Shown here piece after piece: positions 33,858 to 42,260 of a DNA stretch of 64,000 nt. A program made the translations under genes and the position numbers. A model generated the notes under the pieces. That model was not told where the DNA came from. It did no database searches and saw only the letters and a list, made by a program, of their open reading frames with translations. Position 1 is the first letter of the stretch. Each line of letters begins with the position of its first letter. Origin of the DNA: DATKRB01 sp035532415 (GTDB lineage: Bacteria > Actinomycetota > Acidimicrobiia > Acidimicrobiales > RAAP-2); NCBI GenBank assembly GCA_035532415.1, contig DATKRB010000010.1, forward strand, positions 33,015 through 97,014, given 5' to 3'.

Positions 33858-34991
33858 ATGCTCATTCTTCGAATCGTGTCGGTCATCGTGGGGGCGGTGG
33901 TCGTCGCTGGTGTGCTGTTATCGGCCCTTCGGACCGTCGTGGTGCCCGGACTCGGTTTCACTCGGATAACCCGCTTCGTCTTCGCGGTGGCGCACCGGGC
34001 CATCGTGCGCGACATGGGGCCCGGGGGATATCGCGGCCGTCGCAATTCCCTGTTCGCACCGGTGTCGCTCGTGTCCCTCCCCTTGGTCTGGATGCTGCTG
34101 GTGACCCTTGGGTTCGCCTGTGTCTTCTGGGGCTCGGATGTGGGAAGCGTGCAGAAGGCCGTTGAGATCAGCGGATCGTCGCTGTTCACCCTCGGCTTCG
34201 CCGAGCCGAGCGGTTCGGGGAGGATCTGGATGACCTTTGTGGAGGCGACGTTCGGGCTCGGCCTGGTGGCTCTCCTGATCAGCTACCTGCCCACCATTTA
34301 CGGGGCATACAACTCTCGGGAGAAGGGGATCCGTGTGTTGCGCCCTCTCGCCGGAACGCCGCCGTCGGGCCTGGTGCTGCTGAAGAACGTCCACCGTTTC
34401 GGCGCGATGGACAACCTCGAGCTGTGGAACAGGCTCTCGGACTGGTTGGTCGATCTCGAACAGAGCCACGCCTCGTTTCCCGCCCTCTGCTACTTCGGCG
34501 ATCAATTGCCCGATGAGTCATGGGTGGCGTCGGTCGGTGCCGTGCTCGACGGTGCCGCTCTGCTGACGTCGGCCTCGGACCCGGAGCTCGACCCCCGGCT
34601 GAAGGGACCCATGCTCGCCCTGGCCCACGGGATGCCCGCGGTGGTGCGGGTGGGTCAGGCGGCCGGTCTCCCGATCGGTCGAGTCGATCGGCTGGCCGAG
34701 CTCTTGTCGGCCGCCGGGGGGGAGCCGCCGCGGTTGGCCTTGCGAAGGGAGGAGTGCGAGGCGGCGTTCGACGACCTCGTCTCCTCGGGCGTCGTGGAGC
34801 CCTTCGATCGCGAGGAGGCCTGGCACCGCTTCGGGTGGATCCGATCGGGCTACGACGAGGCCTTGCAGGGCCTCGCCGGCCTGACCGGGTCCACCCCCGC
34901 ACCTTGGACGACGGACCGGCCGGCGACGGTGGGGCGACCCAGGCTGATCGGCCGGCATCCCCTGCAGGTCGTCTGGCCCCCGTCTGGCTGA
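33858..34991 (+). CDS. Channel-like membrane protein with TLGF pore motif
   Basis: A 377-residue protein. Hydrophobic segments near 3-25, 70-95 and 130-150 flank a re-entrant-looking stretch, GSSLFTLGFAEPSG, which resembles the TxGFG/TxGYG selectivity filter of two-TM potassium channels (Ion_trans_2), with Ala in place of the last Gly. Residues 155-377 are cytoplasmic and soluble, possibly a regulatory domain. A channel role is a suggestion from this motif only. ATG 33858 follows AGGAGGACG. Confidence 0.7.
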   Translation: MLILRIVSVIVGAVVVAGVLLSALRTVVVPGLGFTRITRFVFAVAHRAIVRDMGPGGYRGRRNSLFAPVSLVSLPLVWMLLVTLGFACVFWGSDVGSVQKAVEISGSSLFTLGFAEPSGSGRIWMTFVEATFGLGLVALLISYLPTIYGAYNSREKGIRVLRPLAGTPPSGLVLLKNVHRFGAMDNLELWNRLSDWLVDLEQSHASFPALCYFGDQLPDESWVASVGAVLDGAALLTSASDPELDPRLKGPMLALAHGMPAVVRVGQAAGLPIGRVDRLAELLSAAGGEPPRLALRREECEAAFDDLVSSGVVEPFDREEAWHRFGWIRSGYDEALQGLAGLTGSTPAPWTTDRPATVGRPRLIGRHPLQVVWPPSG

Positions 34992-35027
34992 CCGACGTCA
35001 CCGCCTTCGGGCTGTGGTATCGGGATC

Positions 35028-35053
35028 AGGGCGTCCCGGTAGGGCGTCCCGGT
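35028..35053. repeat. 13-bp direct tandem repeat
   Basis: AGGGCGTCCCGGT occurs at 35028-35040 and 35041-35053, ending at the stop codon of the minus-strand gene. Confidence 0.8.
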
Positions 35054-35898
35054 CAGGCGAGGCGACGGTAGACGGCAGAGCCGGTGCTGGTCACGCGGTC
35101 ACCGTTGCCCTCGTCGTGAAGGGCGAGGCGGACGCCTATCCGGCCCTGACCCCCTTCGAACTGCTCGCCGCTCACCCGGAACGGGCCCACCTTGCCTCGG
35201 GCGACGAACATCACCTGCCAGCTCTCGATCTGTACCTGGTCGGTGCCGGCGTGCTTGGCCGCCAGCTCGTTGGCCGCGGTCTCCAAGACGATGTGGATGG
35301 GCCCGAGATGGAGAGCCGCGTCGGGGGAGGCGAGCTCGAGCTTCAGCTCGGGCAGGGTCCACGAGCCGTCCTCCCGCTTGCGCGCTCCGAACACCTGGTG
35401 GAGCGACGGCATCGACGGCGAGTCCGCAACGTCGATGGGTGGATTGTCGACCTTCTCGAACCCGGGTGGCGTCGAGCCCAGGCTCACGCCCATGCCGGTC
35501 GAAAGAGCGATCACCCGATCGTGGTTGTCGGCTTCGACGATCCGGGAGCGGCTGAAGCCCATCATCCGGCCCAGGTGAATGGTCTCGGAGAGGACGGCGA
35601 CCCTGGTGACGTCTCGGGCGTCGTCGAGGATCTGCATCGAGGCGATGACCGGGTTCGGGACGAAGAGATCGTCGGCCATGCCCCCGGACTCGGGCGAGGC
35701 GATGCACAACGGGGCCGCCATGATGCCGCCCGCGGCGTTCCGCATGTCGTGGCGCAACGGCATCGTCGTGCCCTCGGGCGCGTTGTCGAGGACGCCGCTC
35801 ACCCTGCCCAGGTAGCGGTAGGTCAAGAGGGCCGTCCACTTGTTCTCAAAATCCGACCAGTACTCCTCGGCCGGGACCTCCCGGATGTCCTTCGGCAT
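35053..35898 (-). CDS. Double-hotdog acyl-CoA thioesterase-like protein
   Basis: A 281-residue protein that appears to hold two hotdog-fold halves. The first (about 25-140) has MRNAAGGIMAAPLCIA and VLSETIHLGRMMGFSR, and the second (about 185-280) has HLGPIHIVLETAANELAAKH, resembling PaaI-like thioesterases. Active-site residues cannot be assigned with confidence. The start at 35898 follows AAAGGGGGAGATC. It is divergent from the four-TM protein gene. Confidence 0.6.
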   Translation of the reverse strand: MPKDIREVPAEEYWSDFENKWTALLTYRYLGRVSGVLDNAPEGTTMPLRHDMRNAAGGIMAAPLCIASPESGGMADDLFVPNPVIASMQILDDARDVTRVAVLSETIHLGRMMGFSRSRIVEADNHDRVIALSTGMGVSLGSTPPGFEKVDNPPIDVADSPSMPSLHQVFGARKREDGSWTLPELKLELASPDAALHLGPIHIVLETAANELAAKHAGTDQVQIESWQVMFVARGKVGPFRVSGEQFEGGQGRIGVRLALHDEGNGDRVTSTGSAVYRRLA

Positions 35899-36073
35899 GA
35901 TCTCCCCCTTTACTCGCCGTCGATCGAGCGACGACCCCGAGCTCGCTTCCTGTTTAGCCCGAACCCGAGGGCCCGGCCAGCCGGCGGGGATCCGGCAGCG
36001 GGGATGCGGTCCGTCGAGGGCCCGGCGCCACGTCACGAAGGGAAGACCCCTTGCGTGAGCTGGGGTTTGTTTC

Positions 36074-36079
36074 TAGGCT
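36074..36079 (+). promoter_or_regulatory. -10 element before the four-TM protein
   Basis: TAGGCT (TANNNT), 45 bases before ATG 36125, in the 226-base divergent gap. No further sites recognised there. Confidence 0.35.
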
Positions 36080-36124
36080 GCGCTTTCCACGGGGGGAGCC
36101 CGCGGCTGCTGGAGGGAGCGCTTC

Positions 36125-36589
36125 ATGAGTGATCAACCGGTTCCGCCGTTCAAGTTCGACAGGGCGCGATTGACCAAGAACGACCAGATAACGGGGTTGG
36201 CCACGGTCGTGCTGTTCATCTCCCTGTTCCTGCCGTGGTTCGGGGTGAACGTGGGCGTGCCGGGCCTCCGACTGACCTTCACCGCAAGCGGGCTCTCGGC
36301 GCACGGGTACCTCTACATCGTGCTCATCCTCTGCATAGCCCTCGTGGGGTACCTGGTCGTCCGTGCGGGCATGGCCGACGTCGCCTCGAAGGTCCCGGTG
36401 GGCCATGAGCTCATGACGCTGGTCGTGACCGCGATCAACTTGTTTCTCGTCCTCCTGGCCTTTCTCTTCAAGCCGGGGGGTTCGGGGGTTGGTTGGAGGT
36501 TCGGGTCCTTCGTCGGTCTGATAGCGGCTCTGGTGGCCGTTGCGCCGCTGGCCCTGCCGGCCATTCAGGCGAGACGTGCCAAGGGGTAG
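36125..36589 (+). CDS. Small four-helix membrane protein, unassigned
   Basis: A 154-residue protein with four transmembrane segments (about 24-45, 60-80, 97-116 and 127-147) and short charged ends (FKFDRARLTKNDQ at the front, QARRAKG at the end). No motif tells function. ATG 36125 follows CTGGAGGGAG. The dienelactone hydrolase gene starts 30 bases after its stop and may be in the same transcript. Confidence 0.75.
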   Translation: MSDQPVPPFKFDRARLTKNDQITGLATVVLFISLFLPWFGVNVGVPGLRLTFTASGLSAHGYLYIVLILCIALVGYLVVRAGMADVASKVPVGHELMTLVVTAINLFLVLLAFLFKPGGSGVGWRFGSFVGLIAALVAVAPLALPAIQARRAKG

Positions 36590-36619
36590 GGAGCGGATGT
36601 CTCCCGAGAGGTCGCCGGG

Positions 36620-37240
36620 TTGACCGCCGTCGCGCTCCCCTACTTCGTCGCCCTGCCGTCGAGGCCCGGACCGTGGCCGGGGGTCGTCGTCATTCACGAG
36701 GCCAACGGCATCAGCCCGCAGCTGCTGCGGTTCTGCGAGCGATTGGCCGGACAGGGTTTCGCCGCCGTGGCGCCGGATCTCTTCTTCCGTTCGGGCGGCT
36801 CGGAGGCCAAGGGGTTCGCGGAGCTGATGGGGGAGCTCTCGCCCGATCAGGTGATCGCCGACCTACAGGCGGCCGCGGGGATCCTCCGCGGGCTCGGCGC
36901 CGGGCGGGTCGGGGTGACGGGGTTCTGCATGGGTGGGTTGCAGGCGTGGCGGGCCGCAGTGGAAGGAGGCGGGTTCTCTGCGGCGGTGGGCTTCTACGGC
37001 GCGGGTATCTCCCGGGTACCGGGGGAGCCGCGCTGCCCGACGCTCCTGTTCTTCGGAGGCCGGGACGAGTACATCTCCCCGGCCGAGATCGAGAGCGTGG
37101 TGGCCCGCCACCCCGACTCGGTTGTGTACCCCGACGCCGGTCACGGCTTCATGCGGGACGGCTCGGACAGCTATCACGAGGCGTCGGCCGCCGATGCATG
37201 GGACCGAACGCTCTCGTTCTTCACCGATCACCTCGCATAA
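36620..37240 (+). CDS. Dienelactone hydrolase-family protein
   Basis: A 206-residue alpha/beta hydrolase with the dienelactone hydrolase triad: nucleophile Cys in VTGFCMGG, Asp in GGRDEYIS and His in DAGHGFM; VVVIHEANGIS and FAAVAPDLFFR are family blocks. It hydrolyses cyclic or enol esters, substrate unknown. The only start that keeps the N-terminus is TTG 36620, with CCGAGAGG about 10 bases upstream; an ATG at 36598 soon meets a stop. It ends 6 bases from the convergent FtsH-like gene. Confidence 0.85.
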   Translation: MTAVALPYFVALPSRPGPWPGVVVIHEANGISPQLLRFCERLAGQGFAAVAPDLFFRSGGSEAKGFAELMGELSPDQVIADLQAAAGILRGLGAGRVGVTGFCMGGLQAWRAAVEGGGFSAAVGFYGAGISRVPGEPRCPTLLFFGGRDEYISPAEIESVVARHPDSVVYPDAGHGFMRDGSDSYHEASAADAWDRTLSFFTDHLA

Positions 37241-37246
37241 CCGGGC

Positions 37247-39169
37247 TCAGCGCTGCGGGACCCTTCCTCCGTGCTGCGAGCGCGAGATGACGTGGAGGAT
37301 CTCGTCGCCCACGAGCTCGTCGTGTCGGAGCAACTCGTCGCGCAGCGCTTCCACCACCCGGCGGTTGGCCTCCAATGTCGTCCGCACCCTCGCCTTGGCC
37401 TGCCCCAACAGCTCCTCCACCTCGTCGCGCCCGGCATCGGTCGACAGCACCCTGGCCGGGAGGTTGCCGGCGCCCGGGATCTCGAGCGAGTCCGCCGAGA
37501 TCAGGGTCGACCCCATCCCGAGCGAGCCGACCATCTGGCACGCCGAGTCGGTCGCGGCCTTCAGGTCCCCGGCGACACCGGAGGAGGTCTCGCCGAAGAA
37601 GAGCTCCTCGGCGACCATCCCGCCCAGGGCGATCTCGATCAGGGCCTCGATCTCGCTCTTCGTCTTGGTGAACCGCTCTTCCGTCTCGGAATGGGCGAGG
37701 AGACCGAGAGCCCCCTTGCGCTTGATGATCGACAGCACGTCGAGCTTGCGCCCCTTTCCGACCGACCACGCCATGGTGGCGTGACCCGCTTCGTGGGTGG
37801 CGATCATCCTGCGTTCGGCGTCGGTGTAGACGGACTCCTGGGCCAGGCCGATCTCCTCGGTCATCTTCGCGTTGGTCAGATCGGCCCATGACAGGCGGTC
37901 TGCGCCGCGCCGCAGCGCCCAGACCAGGGATTCGTCGAGCAGGTGCTCGATCATGACCGGGGAGTAGCCCGCCGTGACGGCGGCGAGGGCGTCACGGCTC
38001 GCCGGGTCGTCGAGATCGGGGTCGTGGGATTTCTTGGCCAGGTAGTAGTCGATGATGTCCCGCCGGCCGGCGCGGGTCGGCAGGTCGAAGTAGATGGACC
38101 GGTCGAAACGCCCGGGCCGCAGGAGCGCCGGATCGAGGTCTGCTGCCCGATTGGTCGCCCCGATGACGAGGATGTTGGCAGGGGGAGCCGTCGGCTTGCG
38201 CAGCCTCCGGGTGGCCGGCAACCACAGGTTCACCAGGTTGACGGCCGCCCCGACCAGGCGGGTGCGGGGCGGAGGGGCGTCGAACGACTGGAGCTGAATG
38301 AGCAACTCGTTCACCACGCCGGCGATGCCCTCGCGATGCCCGCCCCCCATGCCCCCCCGGGCCGCTCCGATGGCGTCGATCTCCTCGATGAAGCCGATGG
38401 CGCCGCCTTCGATGCGCGCGTACCTTCGGAGGGCCCGGAAGTAGGACCGGATCTTACGGTTGGTCTGACCGTAAAACATCGACTGAAAGGCCGACGACGA
38501 GACGAAGAGGAACGGGACGCCGGCCTCGGCCGCCATGGCCCTGGCCAGAAAGGTCTTCCCCGTGCCCGGCGGCCCTTCGAAGAGGATGGCCCGCCGCGGG
38601 GAGCCGCCCATGGCCTGGCCGAAGGTTCGATGGGCCAGGAAGAGGTTCAGCGTCTTGGTCACCTCCTCCACCACCACCGTGGCCCCCCGGACGTCGGAGA
38701 AGCGCACGTCGGTCTCGCCCGGTTGGTAGAGCACGTGGGGCGATCGGCCGGCCCCGATCAGGGGGACCACCATCACGAGGAGCAGCACCACGATCAGGGC
38801 GGTGGCCGGAAGGTAGGGGCGGAACGACCCGAACGACGCGGACAGGTGCGGAAGCGTGAGCGGGCCGGCGTGCCAGAGCACGGCGCGGACCACCAACCAC
38901 GCGGCGATCGGGCTCAACACGACGGCGAGGCGAAGCAGGCGGCCCTGGCGGACCCGCTCGCGGGTGGCGCCGACGTCCGTGGTGGCGGCGCCGATCAGGC
39001 CCTCCTGTCCGAGAACCCCGGCAACGGCGGTGGTGATCGGCTTGTCGGAGCTCGGGCCGGCCAGCGTGGTCCCCGACGCTTCCGGCGACTCGTCGCCGGT
39101 CACGTCGAGCTGTGCATGTGAGGGCGGTCCATTCCTGTTTCCCGGTCGGCTCGTGGTGGCGCAGTTCAA
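37247..39169 (-). CDS. Divergent FtsH-like AAA+ zinc protease
   Basis: A 640-residue protein with FtsH layout: two N-terminal transmembrane segments (about 79-98 and 120-140), AAA+ domain with Walker A GPPGTGKT (199-206) and arginine finger LLRPGRFDR, then the M41 peptidase with HEAGH (459-463) and third ligand region SSGVAGDLKAAT. Three features differ from housekeeping FtsH: Walker B is GFIEEIDA (Glu262 where Asp is usual), the pore motif is MFYG instead of MFVG, and about 30 residues (298-330) are inserted before ILVIGATNR. Probably a paralogue with a special substrate. The start is uncertain; a GTG about 23 codons in is possible. Confidence 0.88.
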   Translation of the reverse strand: MNCATTSRPGNRNGPPSHAQLDVTGDESPEASGTTLAGPSSDKPITTAVAGVLGQEGLIGAATTDVGATRERVRQGRLLRLAVVLSPIAAWLVVRAVLWHAGPLTLPHLSASFGSFRPYLPATALIVVLLLVMVVPLIGAGRSPHVLYQPGETDVRFSDVRGATVVVEEVTKTLNLFLAHRTFGQAMGGSPRRAILFEGPPGTGKTFLARAMAAEAGVPFLFVSSSAFQSMFYGQTNRKIRSYFRALRRYARIEGGAIGFIEEIDAIGAARGGMGGGHREGIAGVVNELLIQLQSFDAPPPRTRLVGAAVNLVNLWLPATRRLRKPTAPPANILVIGATNRAADLDPALLRPGRFDRSIYFDLPTRAGRRDIIDYYLAKKSHDPDLDDPASRDALAAVTAGYSPVMIEHLLDESLVWALRRGADRLSWADLTNAKMTEEIGLAQESVYTDAERRMIATHEAGHATMAWSVGKGRKLDVLSIIKRKGALGLLAHSETEERFTKTKSEIEALIEIALGGMVAEELFFGETSSGVAGDLKAATDSACQMVGSLGMGSTLISADSLEIPGAGNLPARVLSTDAGRDEVEELLGQAKARVRTTLEANRRVVEALRDELLRHDELVGDEILHVISRSQHGGRVPQR

Positions 39170-39266
39170 GTGTGCGCACGGCCACGTACCGCCGCCGTCC
39201 CTCGAGCGTCTCCTCGCTTCCGCGGCCTCCCGTCCTCCGGGTCGGCGCCGGTTGCGGACGGGTGCC

Positions 39267-39812
39267 CTACTCGCGCCCGAACCGGGCGATGATCACGCCC
39301 CGGGCCAGGGTGTGGAACCGAAGGTTGAAGCCCACGTATGCCGGCGAGGCATCCCCGTCGACACCGAGGGTGGGGACGTCGACCGCGTGGACCGCGAAGA
39401 TGTACCGGTGGGGTCCGTCCCCGGGGGGAGGGGCGGCGCCCCCGTAGGAATGCTGCCCGTAGTCGTTGCGAACGTGGAACGCCCCTCCGGGGAGGCCGGT
39501 GCCGTCGGGACCGGATCCCGCGCCCGTCGCCAGCTCGGTGACCGAGGCCGGCACGTCCACCAGCACCCAGTGCCAGAAGCCGCTCCCGGTGGGGGCGTCG
39601 GGGTCGAAGCAGGTGATCGAGAAACCTTGCGTTCCTGCCGGGTGCCCGCTCCACTGCAGATGGGGAGAGAGGTTCGCCCCCCCGACGCCCATGCCGTCGA
39701 AGGCCTGCTGCATCGGCAGCGTGGTGCCGTCGGCGATGTCGTGGCTCTTCAGCGACATGGCGGCCACGGGCGGCAGGATGTCGTAGGGGTTGGGGGCGAC
39801 GGGACGGCTCAC
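39267..39812 (-). CDS. YbhB/YbcL-type PEBP protein
   Basis: A 181-residue phosphatidylethanolamine-binding (Raf kinase inhibitor-like) protein: NLSPHLQWSGHPAGTQGF, CFDPDAPTGSGFWHWVLVDVP and RNDYGQHSYGGAAPPPGDGPHRY (landmarks DPDAPT and GGAAPPPG) are the anion-pocket blocks. Bacterial members are cytoplasmic or periplasmic; this one has no signal peptide, and its role is unknown. GTG 39812 follows GGAGGG with only 3 bases between, so the start may be slightly different. Confidence 0.88.
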   Translation of the reverse strand: MSRPVAPNPYDILPPVAAMSLKSHDIADGTTLPMQQAFDGMGVGGANLSPHLQWSGHPAGTQGFSITCFDPDAPTGSGFWHWVLVDVPASVTELATGAGSGPDGTGLPGGAFHVRNDYGQHSYGGAAPPPGDGPHRYIFAVHAVDVPTLGVDGDASPAYVGFNLRFHTLARGVIIARFGRE

Positions 39813-39863
39813 ATTCCCTCCTTGCTCTGCTCGGCGTTCTGGTCGATCCGGATCAGGTGCCGC

Positions 39864-40643
39864 CTATTTCGGCTGGAGCCGGGCGCCGGCATCGGCTCGG
39901 ACGACCTCGGCATTGAGATAGTCGTTGGTGAGGAGCTCGTGGATGACCGACGCCAGTTCCGGGGACCTCCCGAGCCGCTTGGGGAACAGCACGTCTCGCT
40001 TGAGCCGTCCCTTGAACTCCTCCGCCTCCGGACCCTGCCCGTATATCGGCGTGTCGAACAGCCCGGGAGCCACGCAATTGAGGCGGATCCCGACCACGGC
40101 CAGGTCCCGGGCCACCGGGAGGGTCATCCCGACGATCCCCCCCTTGGACGCCGAGTAGGCGGCCTGCCCTATCTGGCCGTCGAGCGCGGCGACGGACGCG
40201 ACGGTCACGATGGCCCCACGCTGCCCGTCCTCGTCGACCGGGTCGTTGGTGGACATGGCCGTCGCCGCGAGCCGGATGCAGTTGAACGTGCCGACGAGGT
40301 TGACGTGGAGGATCCGCTCGTAAAGGCTCAGCGCGTGCGCGGTGGCGAACGTGCCGTCGCGCCCGATGGTCCGCATGGGAACGCTGATCCCGGCGGCGGT
40401 GACCAGAGCCCGCAACGGACCTTCGGACCGAGCCACCTCCACGGCGGCGATGACGTCGACCTCGCTCGCCACGTCGGCGCGGACGAAGCGCCCACCGACG
40501 GCCGACGCCACCTGCTCGCCCATCTCCTCGTTGAGGTCGACGACGACGACCCGGGCGCCCGAGGCCGCCAGCCGGTGAGCCACCGCCTCGCCCAGGCCCG
40601 AAGCTCCCCCGGTCACCAGTGCGACACCGCCGTGGAGGTCCAT
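39864..40643 (-). CDS. Short-chain dehydrogenase (3-hydroxyacyl-CoA dehydrogenase type 2-like)
   Basis: A 259-residue classical SDR: TGGASGLGEA cofactor loop, VVVVDLNEE with Asp (NAD preference), catalytic Ser in TVASVAALDG, then Tyr and Lys in AAYSASKGG. Its sequence, with RLNCVAPGLFDTPI, is close to type 2 3-hydroxyacyl-CoA dehydrogenases (HSD10-like), so it probably acts in fatty acid or steroid side-chain oxidation. ATG 40643 has no Shine-Dalgarno but a -10 element 6 bases upstream. Confidence 0.88.
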   Translation of the reverse strand: MDLHGGVALVTGGASGLGEAVAHRLAASGARVVVVDLNEEMGEQVASAVGGRFVRADVASEVDVIAAVEVARSEGPLRALVTAAGISVPMRTIGRDGTFATAHALSLYERILHVNLVGTFNCIRLAATAMSTNDPVDEDGQRGAIVTVASVAALDGQIGQAAYSASKGGIVGMTLPVARDLAVVGIRLNCVAPGLFDTPIYGQGPEAEEFKGRLKRDVLFPKRLGRSPELASVIHELLTNDYLNAEVVRADAGARLQPK

Positions 40644-40649
40644 CACCGC

Positions 40650-40655
40650 ACGCTA
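40650..40655 (-). promoter_or_regulatory. -10 element of a leaderless promoter (SDR gene)
   Basis: On the minus strand TAGCGT lies 6 bases before ATG 40643; no Shine-Dalgarno is present. Confidence 0.55.
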
Positions 40656-40704
40656 ACGATCCCCGGCGGGTGCTGCCACATCCGGGGGGCCCGCGCAACG
40701 CCGA

Positions 40705-41541
40705 TCATCGGGTGGAGCGAGCGGCCGATGCCTCGTCGAGCGCCCTGCCGACGAGCACCCGGGCGAGGTGGGCCCGGTAGTCGGCGGCCGCGCCGAGGTC
40801 GCTCGGCGGGGATGTCCCCTCGGGCGCCAGGCGGGCGGCGTCGCCCGAGGACGCGCCGGCGGCCAGCGCGTCCTCCACCGCACGGGCCCGCAGCACGGTG
40901 GGGCCCATGTTGACGAGGGCGACGCGGTCGGTGTCCCCGCGGACCACGGCGCAACCGACGATCGCCCAGTCCTGGGCCCGGCGGGTGAACTTCTGAAACG
41001 ACCACCCGGCCGACCCCTGCGCCGGGACCCGGATCTCCGTGAGCATCTCGTCGGGGTGCAGGTCCGTCTCGAGAAAGCCGAGGAAGAAGTCGTCCGCCGA
41101 GATCTCGCGGGTGCCGGCCGATCCCTGCACCACGAAGGTCGCGCCGAGCGCCAACAGGGCGGCGGGCAGGTCCGACGCCGGATCGCCGTGGGAGACCGAG
41201 CCGCCGATCGTGCCGCGATGGCGGACCTGCGGATCTCCGACCAGGGAGGCGGCCTGGGACAGGATCGGCGCGTGCTGCCGGACGACGCCCGACCGCTGGA
41301 GCTCCCCGTGCCGGGTCAGCGCACCGATGGCCAGTTGCCCACCGCCGGTACGGATGTAGGAGAGCTCGTGGAGGCGCGCGACGTCCACCAGCAGCGAGGG
41401 GGTCGCCAGCCTCAGCTTCATCAGGGGGAGGAGGGAGTGCCCTCCGGCGAGGACCTTGGCGTCCTCACCGTGCCCGGCGAGCGCCGTGACCGCCTCCTCC
41501 ACCGAACCGGCCCGGAGGTAGTCGAACGATGCGGGGATCAT
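40705..41541 (-). CDS. coxM: Molybdenum hydroxylase FAD-binding subunit (CoxM type)
   Basis: A 278-residue FAD subunit of the xanthine dehydrogenase/CO dehydrogenase family: AGGHSLLPLMKLRLA and GTIGGSVSHGDPASDLPAAL are the two FAD-binding blocks. It passes electrons from the iron-sulfur subunit to the acceptor. ATG 41541 overlaps the coxS stop as ATGA. The catalytic molybdopterin subunit (CoxL) is not beside it: the next gene downstream is the SDR and the next upstream is on the other strand. Confidence 0.88.
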   Translation of the reverse strand: MIPASFDYLRAGSVEEAVTALAGHGEDAKVLAGGHSLLPLMKLRLATPSLLVDVARLHELSYIRTGGGQLAIGALTRHGELQRSGVVRQHAPILSQAASLVGDPQVRHRGTIGGSVSHGDPASDLPAALLALGATFVVQGSAGTREISADDFFLGFLETDLHPDEMLTEIRVPAQGSAGWSFQKFTRRAQDWAIVGCAVVRGDTDRVALVNMGPTVLRARAVEDALAAGASSGDAARLAPEGTSPPSDLGAAADYRAHLARVLVGRALDEASAARSTR

Positions 41542-42005
41542 CCCCGGTCCCCGGTCCCGGACAGCGACAGGGCCGCCCGCACGATGTTGTGGTAGCCCGT
41601 GCAGCGGCAGAGATTGCCCTCGAGCCCCTCGCGGACCGCCCGCTCGTCGAGGTCGGGGTTCTCCGCCAGCAGCGAGACCACGGCCATCACCATCCCGGCG
41701 GTGCAGTACCCGCACTGCAGGGCGTGGTGCTCGCGGAACGCCTCCTGAACCGGGTGGAGGTGCCCCTCGCTGCCAAGACCCTCGATGGTGGTGACCCGCC
41801 CACCGTCCGCCTGCACGGCCAGGACGGTGCAGGACTTCACCGACTCGCCGTCGAGCAGGACCGTGCAGGCACCGCACGAGGTCGTGTCACAGCCGACGAC
41901 CGTGCCGGTGAGCCCCAGGACCTCCCGGAGGTACTGCACCAGCAGCAGGCGAGGTTCGACGTCGTGCTCCTGGGCGATGTCGTTGACGGTCACGGACACT
42001 CGCAT
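41538..42005 (-). CDS. coxS: Molybdenum hydroxylase [2Fe-2S] subunit (CoxS type)
   Basis: A 155-residue protein with two [2Fe-2S] clusters: the N-terminal ferredoxin type (GCDTTSCGACTV and a later SCTVLAV) and the C-terminal helical type (CGYCTAGM and NLCRCTGY). All eight Cys are present. ATG 42005 follows GGAGGG; an upstream in-frame extension lacks homology. With coxM it is the electron-transfer part of a CO dehydrogenase-like or aldehyde oxidase-like enzyme whose large subunit must be encoded elsewhere. Confidence 0.92.
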   Translation of the reverse strand: MRVSVTVNDIAQEHDVEPRLLLVQYLREVLGLTGTVVGCDTTSCGACTVLLDGESVKSCTVLAVQADGGRVTTIEGLGSEGHLHPVQEAFREHHALQCGYCTAGMVMAVVSLLAENPDLDERAVREGLEGNLCRCTGYHNIVRAALSLSGTGDRG

Positions 42006-42136
42006 CGGGCTCCCTCCGACCTCTCTCCGGGTCTGCCGGATGACCCGGACCGCTGGTGACGGGCTCGATCTGCCGGCCGGAACCCGTCCGGACCGGGCTC
42101 CGTGGCAGGACACTAGTCGCCGCTCTGGGCGTCGGG

Positions 42137-42180
42137 GCCGCCGCCGGTGCCGCCGCCGGTGCCGCCGCCGGTGCCGCCGG
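42137..42180. repeat. 12-bp tandem repeat, 3.7 copies
   Basis: GCCGCCGCCGGT at 42137-42148, 42149-42160 and 42161-42172 plus a partial unit, in the divergent gap between coxS and the acyl-CoA dehydrogenase gene. Confidence 0.85.
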
Positions 42181-42220
42181 GGCGACCGCCGCGGGCAGGG
42201 AGCCGATCAGATCGAACGGG

Positions 42221-42226
42221 TAGGAT
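42221..42226 (+). promoter_or_regulatory. -10 element before the acyl-CoA dehydrogenase gene
   Basis: TAGGAT (TANNNT) 34 bases before GTG 42261; a Shine-Dalgarno GGAGGG follows in the leader. Confidence 0.45.
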
Positions 42227-42260
42227 CCGGTTTTCGTGAGGCGACTGGAGGGCAACGGGG

